A stretch of 64,000 nucleotides of DNA, from assembly GCF_000333895.2 (NCBI RefSeq), contig NZ_ANFM02000031.1:1-64000 (forward strand). Direction: 5' to 3'. Made by a program: the position numbers and the translations under genes. Source of the stretch: Grimontia indica. GTDB lineage: Bacteria > Pseudomonadota > Gammaproteobacteria > Enterobacterales > Vibrionaceae. Below are positions 35,209-46,300 of the stretch, one piece after another. Every line of letters starts with the position of its first letter. Position 1 is the first letter of the stretch. Below the pieces are notes generated by a model. The model ran no database searches, was not told the DNA's origin, and worked only from the letters and a program-made list of their open reading frames with translations.

Positions 35209-35574
35209 ATGGAACCGAAACGTCAGGTCAATACATACAGGGGCAGTTGCCACTGTCAGGCAGTACAGTTTGAAATAGATTCCGATTTTCCTGAGCTCAC
35301 AACCTGTGATTGTTCAATCTGTATCAGGAAAAATGCCTTGATGGTGAAAGTGCATGAATCGTCGATGCGTATTCTTAGCGGAGAAGACGCACTGACGGCT
35401 TATCAATTTCATACTCACACAGCGACACATTACTTTTGCAAAGTCTGCGGTATTTATCCGTTCCACCGAAAGCGTGTGACGCCTGACCATTTTGGTGTGA
35501 ATGTATTCTGTCTGGAAGGATTTGATCCGGATGGAATTCCGGCTCGGGCCACGGTAGGCAAGGGCATGGCTTAG
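35209..35574 (+). CDS. GFA/CENP-V-type zinc-binding protein
   Basis: 121 residues of the glutathione-dependent formaldehyde-activating enzyme family fold. Zinc-site cysteines appear in order: GSCHCQAVQFEI, TCDCSICIRKNA and HYFCKVCGIYPFH. Members are widespread small metalloproteins; true formaldehyde-glutathione activity is established for few of them, so only the family is asserted. Stands alone, convergent with the cryptochrome gene. Confidence 0.88.
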   Translation: MEPKRQVNTYRGSCHCQAVQFEIDSDFPELTTCDCSICIRKNALMVKVHESSMRILSGEDALTAYQFHTHTATHYFCKVCGIYPFHRKRVTPDHFGVNVFCLEGFDPDGIPARATVGKGMA

Positions 35575-35602
35575 TCATCTCTGGTTTCTGTTGGCAAAGA
35601 AA

Positions 35603-35623
35603 AAGGCGACATAAAGTCGCCTT
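35603..35623 (-). terminator. Cryptochrome-gene terminator
   Basis: AAGGCGAC and GTCGCCTT pair around ATAAA; the T-rich side (TTTTTCTTT) lies on the minus strand, so it serves the leftward gene. Confidence 0.82.
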
Positions 35624-35639
35624 GCACATTCTTTGAGAT

Positions 35640-36923
35640 TCAATACTTCAACAAGCTTTCTGACGATTTCGAGTTGGCCCATTTTTCAACGAAAGTACCC
35701 TCAGGATCATAAATCTCTGTTTGCTTCTCCAGATTGAAATGACGTTGACCACGGGGATCTGCGCCAACACCTGCCAGGTATTGCCAGTTGCCGTAATTGG
35801 TCGCAACGTCAAAGTCTATCAACTGTTGTTCGAAGTAAGCTGCACCGAATCGCCAATCCACACCCAGCTCATTGACCAGACATGAAGCGACAATCTGACG
35901 TCCGCGATTCGACATGTACCCGGTCTGGTTCAGTTGACGCATGCAGGCATTCACAATGGGATATTCTGTGGTGCCTTGTTCCCAGGCCTTGTAGTTTTGA
36001 CAATAGTAAGTGGTAAGAGGGCGTTTGTTCTTAATGCCCTCAAATGCAAACATGCTGGCGCCATGGTAATGCATCATCCATTGGAAGTATTCGCGCCACA
36101 GCAGCTCAGCATACATGGATTCGGTGGAATCAGACCGTCCGTGACGATACTCGTAGTTGTCCAATTCCGCAGCGACAATACGGGGAGATATTGAACCGTT
36201 TGCCAACCATGCGGATAGACGGGACGAGAACTGCCAGCCATCCAATCCGTTGCGGGTTTCTTTGTAATTTTTCAGCCCTTGGGTTTTCCAGAAAAATTGG
36301 TTCAGTTGGACCATGCCGGAATCTTCACCGCCATGATACGGCGTCAGGTCGTAAACAAACTCTTGGCCACCCCAGATGTCACGACGCTCATCAATGTGCT
36401 TAGGCAGTGATTCGGGTGCGCTAATAGGAATGCAGGGGAGGATGTTCTGCTTTTCTACGTGTTTTCTGAACTGGCTGAAAGTTTGCGGGAAAGTGGTTTT
36501 ATCAAAAGTGAGTTGGCTACGAAGAAAAAGTGAGAAGCTTTCGCTGACACTGACCTCACAACCGAGAGTTCGTGATAAGTAAGCCACTTGCTGGCGTTCA
36601 TAAACACCGGGATGGTCAGTCACAGCCAGAAGATCGATACCGTGCTTTTTGCAAAGGTCTGGTATCACTTGAAGGGGATTCCCCACTTTAACAACCAGAC
36701 GTTGTTTACGCTTTTTGAGTTCACGTTCCAGTGCACGTAGAGATTGGTATAAGAACTCTTCCCTGAATCTTCCCAAGTGACGCGATTGAAAATGAGCGGG
36801 TCTAAACCATTCTGGGTCAATCACGTAAACCATGAGGGCTTGGTCACAGCGCCGGGAGAGGGCGACGAGTGCAGGGTTGTCTGCCAATCGTAAATCATGT
36901 CTAAACCATAGAAGCCCTTTCAT
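35640..36923 (-). CDS. DASH-family cryptochrome/photolyase
   Basis: 427 residues from MKGLLWFRHDLRLADNPAL (ATG at 36923; GGAGAG five bases upstream; the longer reading adds 28 unrelated residues). N-terminal antenna-binding domain and C-terminal FAD-binding helical domain. The block ATNYGNWQYLAGVGADPRGQRHFNLEKQ and the near-terminal YDPEGTFVEKW are typical of the DASH subfamily, which binds FAD and MTHF and repairs CPDs in single-stranded DNA. Catalytic tryptophan region (WREYFQWMM) is present. Blue-light/UV response likely. Confidence 0.9.
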   Translation of the reverse strand: MKGLLWFRHDLRLADNPALVALSRRCDQALMVYVIDPEWFRPAHFQSRHLGRFREEFLYQSLRALERELKKRKQRLVVKVGNPLQVIPDLCKKHGIDLLAVTDHPGVYERQQVAYLSRTLGCEVSVSESFSLFLRSQLTFDKTTFPQTFSQFRKHVEKQNILPCIPISAPESLPKHIDERRDIWGGQEFVYDLTPYHGGEDSGMVQLNQFFWKTQGLKNYKETRNGLDGWQFSSRLSAWLANGSISPRIVAAELDNYEYRHGRSDSTESMYAELLWREYFQWMMHYHGASMFAFEGIKNKRPLTTYYCQNYKAWEQGTTEYPIVNACMRQLNQTGYMSNRGRQIVASCLVNELGVDWRFGAAYFEQQLIDFDVATNYGNWQYLAGVGADPRGQRHFNLEKQTEIYDPEGTFVEKWANSKSSESLLKY

Positions 36924-37007
36924 ACCGTCTCTCCTTTGTAATTGGTCATTGCGAACAGAAGGGTGGTTTCTAGTTGTCGATTCACCTCCTAAATCATGAG
37001 TACGCAA

Positions 37008-37376
37008 TTAAACGTCAACGGAGTGCAGACGATTAAACAGGTGAGATGCATGTCTCACAGTTAAAGCGTAGCCCAGCATTGATAAAGTCAAGAAGCCTTG
37101 AGAATGAAATGTGTGCGAGATCAACCTGATGCTTATAGCGGGTTAATGCCCCAATGCCGCATTGCGCGGTGACTTGGATTGAGAGGGTTTAGTACTCAAG
37201 CCTGATACTTTTTTCAAAACACAGGATATTTATGAGTACAGTTTTACGAAGTTGATTATAAGTCTGTCAGACTTTTTAACGGTTTTCGTCCCAATGTGCG
37301 CCCCTTAGGATTAACAGATCGTTTCATATCACTATATTGGGAATGATTATCGTTGAAGTTAATACGGAACAATCCA
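37008..37376. promoter_or_regulatory. Divergent region upstream of cryptochrome and unknown gene
   Basis: About 370 bases with no gene. TGGGAATGATTATCG near 37338-37352 resembles one Fur heptamer pair (TGATAAT-N-ATTATCA) with about three mismatches, 25 bases before the start at 37377. AAGTCT-GTC-AGACTT plus T residues near 37260-37277 is a tiny terminator-like hairpin. Both are weak observations. Confidence 0.35.
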
Positions 37377-37718
37377 ATGAGTGTGACTGGTCAAGATTTA
37401 TCGGGCTTCGTTCGCCGGGCGCTGCTAGGCATTTCAGGTATTCGGGAAGAAGTCGACAATGAACGCATTTACTTTTTCCAGCATGATAGACTGTTCAGCA
37501 TCGTAGATGATGACGGCTTGCAGTTCATTGTTGGCGATGAGTGCATGAAAGAAGCACTGCGAAGACCTGGAGCGTTGCTTGAACAGCCAAGCGGCAAGCG
37601 CTGTAAAGGCGTTATTCGGGTTACCCCCGACAAGTGTACCGAGACAGATTTGGATTTCTGGTTGTTGTTGGCGTTACCTACCAACCAAGGAACGCTTGAT
37701 CCGGTTGTCCTGCATTAA
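37377..37718 (+). CDS. Small protein of unknown function (TfoX-N/YjbR-like pattern)
   Basis: 113 residues from MSVTGQDLSGFVRRAL (ATG at 37377; a TTG eight codons earlier is possible). The pattern IYFFQHDRLFSIVDDDGLQFIVGDE followed by WLLLAL near the end recalls the TfoX N-terminal/MmcQ-YjbR fold, but the match is loose and I would not assign it. One cysteine pair candidate (DECMKE, KRCKG). A possible Fur-like box lies just upstream and a bidirectional terminator follows. Confidence 0.6.
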   Translation: MSVTGQDLSGFVRRALLGISGIREEVDNERIYFFQHDRLFSIVDDDGLQFIVGDECMKEALRRPGALLEQPSGKRCKGVIRVTPDKCTETDLDFWLLLALPTNQGTLDPVVLH

Positions 37719-37764
37719 AAGCAGTGAATGAGCCAATCAGCGATAAAGAAATAAGTGATAAAAG

Positions 37765-37790
37765 AAAAGGGCCGAATCGGCCCTTTTTCT
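37765..37790. terminator. Bidirectional terminator
   Basis: AAAAGGGCCG and CGGCCCTTTT pair around AAT. T tracts lie on both sides, so it can end the rightward unknown gene and the leftward OmpA-like gene. Confidence 0.9.
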
Positions 37791-37806
37791 GTTTCTAAAC
37801 GTCGCA

Positions 37807-38445
37807 TCATTTTGCGGATGATGACGTGTAAATCGTCCATTTGTTAACGACTTCGGTTTCCGATACTTTCACACTCGCCGTCACGCGGCGACTGAGTATG
37901 TCCGACTGCTCCTGAGACTGGGCAAGAACGGGGTCGGATTCGCCAAAACCGATGATTCGAACCCGATCCGGCCTAATGCCTTGTTTGATCAGCGCGCTTT
38001 TTACGGCATTGGCTCGGCGTTCTGAAAGCGCTAGGTTGTAATCTGGGTTGCCCACCACACTCGCGTAACCGTTAAGCTCAACCACGATGTAAGTGAAAGA
38101 CTTCATGAAGCGGGCGAGGTCATTCACTTCGGTGACAAAGCTTGCTGGGATCTTTGCTGAATCGTTAGCAAACAGAATATGCAGGTCATCACGGGCGCTG
38201 ATTTCCAGTTCTTCGGAACAACCATCATTATTAATGATTGCACCAAGAGGGGTGCCTTCACAGGCATCCCGGGCGTTAATCACACCATCACTGTCATCAT
38301 CCAACAAATCGGCATGCTGTTTGGCAACAGGGGCTTGCGAAGCGCTGGTGGAACAACCCGCCAGCACCAGAGCCGCGATGATCAGAAATACACTGCTGAG
38401 AGCTTGCCGAGACAGGCCAGCGTATCGCTGAAAAGCGTTCATCAT
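37807..38445 (-). CDS. OmpA-family lipoprotein of the adhesin locus
   Basis: 212 residues. Lipobox LVLAGCSTS places the lipidated cysteine near residue 31. A calcium-binding thrombospondin-3-like stretch (DDDSDGVINARDACEGTPLG) leads into an OmpA C-terminal peptidoglycan-binding domain (ELNGYASVVGNPDYNLALSERRANAVKSAL, then RIIGFGESDP). It overlaps the TolC-like gene by four bases (ATGA). OmpA-like lipoproteins frequently accompany TolC-type channels and giant RTX adhesins, probably fixing the export channel to peptidoglycan. Confidence 0.87.
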   Translation of the reverse strand: MMNAFQRYAGLSRQALSSVFLIIAALVLAGCSTSASQAPVAKQHADLLDDDSDGVINARDACEGTPLGAIINNDGCSEELEISARDDLHILFANDSAKIPASFVTEVNDLARFMKSFTYIVVELNGYASVVGNPDYNLALSERRANAVKSALIKQGIRPDRVRIIGFGESDPVLAQSQEQSDILSRRVTASVKVSETEVVNKWTIYTSSSAK

Positions 38446-39848
38446 TCGGTGTCTCCTTGTTTATCTTTGCCGTCCTTGCCGTAGACCGAAGTTTGCCACT
38501 CTTCTGGTGTATCAACGCGCAGTTCATCAAGCAGCAGGCCAGTGGCGTTCAAGACGCGGTACTTTGAATAAATACCGGTGTAATGAGAATCAATGTATGA
38601 GCGGCGCGCATCAAACAACTCGTTTTCTGTGTTGAGCAGATCAAGCAATGTGCGTCGGCCAATCAAATATTGCTTTTCGTATGCTTCAAGCGTCTTAGAG
38701 GCTGAATCAACATGTTGTTGTAGGAACTGTGTTTGTTTCTCTGCCAACTCTTTCGCTGTCCATGCCAGACGCGTACTTTCATCCAACAGACGATGTGCGT
38801 TGTGGCGAATGTTCTTCGCTTTGTTTATTTGGTAAGCGGCACTGCGTGCTTCCGCCGCGTCGGTGCCACCGTTATACAGGTTGTAGCGCATGCGCAGCAT
38901 GGCCTGAAACTCGTCGGTATCACCTGGCTGACCATCTAACTCTTCACCCCATTCCTGAGAGGCTTCAATGCTAAACGTTGGGAAAAAGTCGCCTTTAGCC
39001 TGTTTGTACTGACGGTGTGCGGCTTCTACATCATTCGTTGCAACCTGAATAACGGGGTTGTTTTCTTTTGCGATGGTCAGTGCTTCAACCAGTGTTGGCG
39101 GAATGAAAAGTGCATCGACTTCTGGCAGAACCAAATCGAGAGGAGATGCGCCCACAACGCGTTCAAACTCGATAACAGCGTCATCGAGATTGCTCATCGC
39201 AGACAACAAATTGGTTTGTGCCTGTGCCAGACGACCTTGAGCCTGAGAAAGATCCGCGGTGGAACTGATGCCCGAATCCGCGCGCTTTTTGATATCACCA
39301 AAGATACGCTCATGGGTTTCCAGGTTCTTTTGGGAAAGATCCGTAATCGCCTGAGTGCGCAAAACCTCAATATAGGCCTCTGTCACGCTAAGTGCGGTGT
39401 CTTGAGCATCTGCTAACAGTTGAAAGCGCTGAGCTTCAGCTTCTGCTTTAGTGCGTTTGATGTCGTTATAAGTAATGGAGCCGTCCCAGATTAACTGGCG
39501 AAGACTCAACCTTACGTCCCTGGGATGATAAGTCCCATCGTTGTTGTCACTGTCGTATTCGGAATAACCAATACCAGCGTCGAGATCGACAGAAGGCAGA
39601 TAACCACCTTCCGATGCATCGATATCCGCTTCACGACTTTTGAACTCGTTATAGGCTTCTCTGATTGTCGGGTTTTGTGAAAGTGTCGTTGCAACGGCTT
39701 GCTCCAATGATTGTGCATGCACGGTTGCTGCTAAACCGGTGCTACAAAGTGCAAATGCAATAACACTTAATGTCGGTTTCCAAGCTTTAGGGAAACGTGA
39801 TGTTCTTGCCAAAAACCGCAGTCTAGAGTGGGTGTTACGTTGCTTCAT
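38442..39848 (-). CDS. TolC-family outer-membrane channel for type I secretion
   Basis: 468 residues with signal peptide (after a basic start, FALCSTGLAATVHA). Two outer-membrane-efflux-protein repeats follow: LEQAVATTLSQNPTIREAYNEF and LVEALTIAKENNPVIQVATNDVEAAHRQYKQAKGDFFPTFSIEAS. Such AggA/LapE-like proteins form the outer-membrane tunnel of type I systems. Divergent from the giant adhesin and cotranscribed with the OmpA-like lipoprotein. The inner-membrane ATPase and HlyD-type adaptor are not found in this window. Confidence 0.9.
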   Translation of the reverse strand: MKQRNTHSRLRFLARTSRFPKAWKPTLSVIAFALCSTGLAATVHAQSLEQAVATTLSQNPTIREAYNEFKSREADIDASEGGYLPSVDLDAGIGYSEYDSDNNDGTYHPRDVRLSLRQLIWDGSITYNDIKRTKAEAEAQRFQLLADAQDTALSVTEAYIEVLRTQAITDLSQKNLETHERIFGDIKKRADSGISSTADLSQAQGRLAQAQTNLLSAMSNLDDAVIEFERVVGASPLDLVLPEVDALFIPPTLVEALTIAKENNPVIQVATNDVEAAHRQYKQAKGDFFPTFSIEASQEWGEELDGQPGDTDEFQAMLRMRYNLYNGGTDAAEARSAAYQINKAKNIRHNAHRLLDESTRLAWTAKELAEKQTQFLQQHVDSASKTLEAYEKQYLIGRRTLLDLLNTENELFDARRSYIDSHYTGIYSKYRVLNATGLLLDELRVDTPEEWQTSVYGKDGKDKQGDTE

Positions 39849-40306
39849 GAATGCTCCCTCAAAGCGAAATTAGACCCTGCGTAAAATTTGAAAAGTCAAA
39901 ACGCTAAAATGTGGAAAGAAAACTGGAGCCAACTGCCATTTTTTCACCTGTTTTTCTTCTCCTGAAACTGCTCGGATGCATTGATATATGGACAGGTGTG
40001 TGACCACAAATTGCGATAAATTACATGTTCGACTTAACAACGTAAAAAGTAGGGCATGTTCGAAAATAATTGACCCCCTAAAACGGGCTTTATCGCTTTT
40101 CTATCGTAAATGAGACAGGTCAAAGCAAACTTCTAAAGGCCAAACTGTCTGGGAGGCATTAATTTTTTACCAATTTGATCGATTAATACTTCTCACCAAA
40201 TCCGATAGGCAAACAATTTCGAAAACCCGTCTCACTGCAATTTAGTTGGTAAATCTAGACAGTAAGGCAACTGGCTGGGTGATTCGTAAACGTTATAGGT
40301 ATATCG
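39849..40306. promoter_or_regulatory. Divergent promoter region of the adhesin locus
   Basis: About 460 bases between the TolC-like gene and the adhesin. No ORF of note. No GEMM core is found. Several short inverted words occur (for example TTTGATCGATTAA near 40176), none assignable. The adhesin has a poor Shine-Dalgarno (ATAGGT), which may mean low or controlled translation. Confidence 0.4.
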
Positions 40307-43300
40307 ATGAAGACAGCAAATACCGGCTCAGAAACGTCGGAAAACATAGAAAAATTATCAACGTCACTCACCGTAGAAGAAGGCAAGGTCTACCTTGTTC
40401 AGAACAATCTGGCAGCGCCATTGACCGGCAGCGCAAATGTGGGTGCTGAAGGTATAGTTATCGCGTCACCCAACGCTCGCTACATTGTTATTAAAGATGG
40501 CGAACCCGTGTTGGTTTCAGAGCCCTGTGCCACCTGTATCAAGCTCGATGATGAGGGCATTCAGATCATTGGGCTGGATGAAAACGTCACGCTGGCAGAG
40601 AGTGAAGACGCAATCGCGCTGCTAGATGGTGACATCGCTGCGTTGCAGGAAGCTATTCTTGCCGGTGTTGACCCGACGCAGGAATTTGAAGCGGCGGCGG
40701 CGGGAGCTGCAGGTGGAACCAGTTCCTCTATCGGTGATTTTGCGGTTATTCAGTACAACAATACCAGCGTGCTGGCACAGGCCGGGTTCGATACTACTTT
40801 TTCCCCAAACGCAGCCGCTCCAGCCGATGACGATCCACTTCCTATTCTTCCCCCTTCGGGTGGTGAGTCTCTGTCTCTCACCATCACCGAGAGCGACCTA
40901 CAGCCAGATCAGTACCCGGTAAACACGGTTTCCAGTGTATTGATAACAGCAAGCTCTTTACCGTTGGATGCGACCAGCTTTGTGATTGAGCCGACGGCAG
41001 CGGAAGCGATAATCACCGAGCTGACCGCAGATACACTAAGCGGCGGTGAGCCACTGGATTATGTTCTTTCTGCAGATGGCAAAACCATCACAGGGAGCCT
41101 AAATGGCGAAACCGTTGTCATTATTGAAGTGACAGGCGAACAGGTTGGCAGGGATGTGTCATTGACGGTCTCTGTTACCTTGAATTCACCTCTGGACCAC
41201 AATGCGGAGGGTAGTAGCGCGGGTTTGGTGACAGTGACGGGGGATTCCATCAACATATCGATGGAGATCCAAGGGCAAGACGTTAGCGGTAATGCGCTGG
41301 ATGCGCCCGTCAGTACCACGGTAACCGTGTTAGATGGTGCGGATCCAACACTCAGTCCTGACAGCATCACCATTGATGAAAACAACGTGGAGTATGTTTC
41401 CGAGCCCATTCCCATCAATCTGGATGTAAACAGTGATGCACTGGCATTGATTCGTTTTGTCGAGACCCCTGAGCTTTCCGATGCCTTGAGTGCGATCACC
41501 AGCAATGGTGCTTCGACCTCCTTTGTTGTTGAAGACAACGAAATCCGCGTTAGCCTCGACAGCGATCCTTCTTCCATTGTACTTAGTATCACCCTCCAAC
41601 CTGTCGCGGGGGCGACAGATCAATATGCCTACGTTGTCGCCCAAAATGCCACGATTGATGAGTCAGAAGCGAGCAATGACACCTTGATTCCGGTGACCGT
41701 TGAAGCAACAGACAGGGACGGGGACAGCGGCGTTGGCACCTTTACCGTCACGTTTGAAGATGGTGATAACGCATCGGGAGAAAACGCAACCATAGAAGGG
41801 CAGTATGAACTCACGGAAGACCAGCTGGAAGAACCTGCTTTGGTCGCAAATGGCACAATAACGCTAGATGCAGCGGCAGACAGATTGGTTCCTGACTCCC
41901 TTGAAATTGCAAATCTCACTGGCCTTCAAACCGAGCTTAATAAGCTGGCTTCAGGCGGAGAGGCTCTGTCCTTCCAGTTAACTAAAACGGGTAATGTAGT
42001 CGAAATTACCGGAACTAAGCCGGACGGCACCGAAATCGTCAATATCACGTTAACGGCCAGTCAAACCTCTGGTACGGGCGCGCAGGGTATTTCCATTGCG
42101 TCAGTCTTTACCTTGGATGGTCCGTTGGATCACCTCGACCCAGGCCAGTTTGCGGATAACCAATGGGTCACTATTTCATCGGCTTCGGGTACGAGCGAGG
42201 AAATCTTCGACATCAAAGTTGAGCTGCAGGTACAGGATACGGATGGGGACCCACTCGATGCGCCAATTAGCGTGACCTATAAAGTGGAAGATGGGACAAC
42301 GCCACTTATCGACGCAGCAGATTCAACCCTGATTGACCCGATGGTTGGCGAGCCTGCTTCAACCACCTCAGAATCACTGGGATTAGAGGTTGGCAGTGAT
42401 GATATTGCCTCACTCACATGGCAACTCGACAGCAGTTTCCAAACCTTGATTGAAAGCCTCACCAGTAACGGGAATCCCTTGTCATTGCTGACACCCTTAA
42501 GTGAGCTCAACGCCGATGGTGAGCCCATTCAGGTTGGCTACACCGAATCTGGCACTACGATTACCGTGCTCACTATCGAACTCGATCAAACCAGCAATGA
42601 ATATAAGGTGACGTTGGCGCAACCGATTGATGAGCCAACCGATGATAAGGTCGAATTGCCATTAACGGTTAAAGTGACAGACGACGATGGGGACAGCACT
42701 ACCTCTGAGTTCACCCTCACGATTAACGATGCAGGCAATGCATCTGGTGAGTCTGCGATGGAGAGTGGCGGATTTGAAATCACAGAAAATCAGTTGAATG
42801 AACCGGCGCAAACCGCAAACGGCACGATTACGCTGGATGCGAAAACTGACCGTCTGCAACCTGATTCCCTCTCTATTGCCAATCTGTCGGAATTACAGTC
42901 CGAGCTTAATGAACTGACGTCTGGTGGCGATGCGCTGACTTTCTCGATAGAGCCAGGCACGGCAGGGAACGTTATCGAATTGGTGGGTAAAAAAGCCGAT
43001 GGCACGGAAGTGGTCAGTCTGACGTTGACTACCACGCAACAGCCGGGTTCCGGCGCACAGGGGATCTCGATTGCTTCTGCTTTTACACTCAACGAACCGC
43101 TAGACCACATTGAAGACAGCAAATTTGCCGACAATAAGTGGGTCACGATTAATCCTGCATCCGGTAGCAGCGAAGAAATCTTCGACATCAAGCTTCAGCT
43201 TCAGGTGCTTGATACAGATAATGATGCGTTAGATGCACCCATTGAAGTGACGTATTCGATTGAGGATGGCATTCATCCGGTGATTGATGCCGCTGACGTA

Positions 43301-46300
43301 GAACTTGTCGATCCGCTTAAAGGGGGAAGTGCATCAACGGCGTCGGGTTCGCTTGGCCTTACCATTGGCAGTGATGATATTGAATCGCTGGTTTGGCAGC
43401 TGGATAGCGCATTCCAGACCACCATCGAAGGATTCACCAGCAATGGCAATGCACTTTCGCTGTTAACACCACTCGGCGACATCAATGATTCAAACCAACC
43501 CATTGAGATTGGTTATGTTGACGGCACTGGCACCACTGGCACCACAATCACAGTCATGACTCTCACGCTGGATCAGGTGAATAATGATTACGATGTAGTG
43601 CTGTCCCAGCCAATCGATCAAACCACCAGTAACGACAAAATCGACATTCCACTTTCCGTGAAGGTGACGGACAAAGATGGTGACACCGCAGATTCTGCTT
43701 TCACGGTGACCATTGAAGACAATGACAACGCCAACGGCGTCAATGTCAGTGTCTCCGGTAATTACGATTTAGTTGAAGACCAGCTGAATGAACCTGCTCA
43801 AACCGCCAACGGCTCCATTACATTAGATGCCACCACAGACAGGCTTGAGCCGGATTCTGTATTTATCGCCAACTTGTCGGCTCTTCAAAGCGAACTTAAC
43901 GAACTGACTTCCGGCGGTGATGCACTGACTTTCACCATACAGCCGGGCACTGCTGATAACGTCATTGAGCTTGTCGGTAAAAAAGCGGATGGCACCGAGG
44001 TGGTTAGCCTTACGCTGACTACCACACAAATTTCGGGTAGCGGTGCGCAGGGCATCACGATTGACTCAGTCTTCACGCTCAACCTCCCGCTCGACCATGC
44101 AGACCCAGACAAGTTTGCTGATAATCAGTGGGTTACCATCAAATCTGCATCTGGCACCAGCGAAGAGATTTTTGATATCAAGCTTCAACTGCAAGCGAAA
44201 GATACCGATGATGATTTGCTGGATGCGCCGATAGAAGTGACGTATTCGGTTGAAGATGGCATCCATCCAGAAATCGATGTTCAGGATGCCAGTGTGACTG
44301 ACCCTAATTCCGGTTCAACGGCAACAGAAACTCGTTCGCTGGGACTGGATATCGGGAGTGATGATATTGAATCACTAGTTTGGCAGTTGGACGGTGGTTT
44401 TCAGACCATCGTTGAAGGGCTAACCAGCAATGGCAATGCTTTGTCATTGCTGAGTCCAGTCAGCGATTTAAATGATTCTGATAATCCGATAGAGATTGGC
44501 TATACCGATGGCTCTGGTGCAACAGTGACCGTGATGACGATTGCGCTGGATGCGGGTAATAATCAATATGCAGTGACACTGTCACAATCTATCGACCAGC
44601 CATCAGATGAAAAGGTTGAGCTGCCACTTTCTGTGAAAGTCACGGATCACGACGGTGACAGTGATTCCTCTGACTTTACCGTCACCGTCAATGATGGCAG
44701 TGACGCGTCGGGCGAATCAGCGACAGTGAGTGGTGAGTATGAAATCACCGAGGATAAACTTAACGAACCTGCTCAAACCGTCAACGGCACGATCACATTA
44801 GATGCCGCTGCGGATAGGCTGCTGCCCAATTCCGTCTCCATCGCCAATCTGACTGCATTGATTGAAGAATTGAATGAACTGACTTCAGGTGGTGATGCGC
44901 TGACATTCCGCATTGAGGCGGGCACCGCAGATAACGTCATCACGCTGGTGGGTGAAAAAGGCGATGGTACTGAAGTTGCCAGTATAACCTTGACCACGAC
45001 ACAGTCGGCAGGTACGGGTGCGCAAGGTCTGTCTATCGCTTCTGTCTTTACGCTCAGCGAACCACTTGATCATATTGAAGAAAGCAAGTTTGCTGACAAC
45101 CAATGGGTGACGGTTAAGCCAGCCTCTGGTAGCGATGACGAAATCTTCGATATCAAGGTTCAACTTCAGGCACGCGATACGGATAACGACCCGCTTGATA
45201 CACCTATAGAAGTCACTTACTCAGTGGAAGATGGCATTAATGCGATTATGGAGGTCGTGGATGCGGAGCTCACTGAACCTGCCAATGGCGACACCCCAGT
45301 TTCGACGACAGAATCTCTGGGTCTGGAGGTAGGAAGTGATGACATCACCTCGCTGGTTTGGGATCTAGATGCTTCTTTGGCTACCCAAATAGAAGGGCTA
45401 ACCAGCGAAGGTAATGCGCTGACTTTGCTAACACCATTGAACGAACTCAATGGCTCAAACAAAACCATCGAAGTGGGGTATATCGACGGGTCTGGCGCCA
45501 CTATAACTGTGCTGACGGTAGCGATCGATCAAGCGAACAACCAATACACCGCAACCGTAAACCGTCCGATTGAACAGCCAGACAGTGAGTCGGTAGAGTT
45601 GCCGCTCTCACTTAAAGTCACGGATGATGACGGTGACACAACGACATCTGATTTCACGCTCACCATAAAGGATGGTGCGCCGCCGAGTGTCGATCCTGTC
45701 GATTCAACACTCATTGACCCCATTATTGGCAGCACGCGCTCGCAAGAGAATATCAGCCTCGGCATTACCCAAGGCACAGATGCGATTCAGTCCATCGAGT
45801 TCTATGCGCCATCAGGATTGGAAGCAGCACTTAATGCTATTACCAGCAGTGGTTACCAAACCAGTGTTCAACCACAGCCGTTTTCTTCGCTGACTAACGA
45901 AATCGTCATCGTTATCGATGATCCAAGCCTGTCAGCCTCCTCTTCACCTGCGAATGGTGACACGGTGTTGACCATCAAACTTGATACTGATGCTTCGGGT
46001 AAGCCAACAGGAGAATACTCCGTTGTGTTGGATTTGGCTGTTGATCAGGCTGGTAGCGACCTTGAGCTACCCATCGGCGTGAAGGTGACGGATATTGATG
46101 GCGATGAAGTGACAGGTGAGTTTACCGTCACGATTCAGGATGATGACTCAGCGATCATTCCGTCTACTGACAAAACCTTGCCGATCACTGAGCCAGATTT
46201 AACCCCTGATGGCGCTCAAGTTGGCTATCCCGACACCTCAACCGTGAGTTTGACGGTCAATGCAAGGACTGACCGATTGATCCCGGACGACGTGAGAATC

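Noticed and set aside
37260-37277. Small terminator-like hairpin AAGTCT-GTC-AGACTT plus T residues
   Set aside because: Three-base loop and no upstream gene or small RNA candidate.
39849-40306. Second c-di-GMP riboswitch before the giant adhesin
   Set aside because: Segments such as GGCCAAACTG and GGCAACTGGCTGGG look vaguely similar, but the GNRA stem and GGGACGNAAAG core are missing.
45000-45700. Recent unequal recombination among the adhesin repeats
   Set aside because: The repeat copies differ at many silent and coding positions, so a recent duplication is not indicated.
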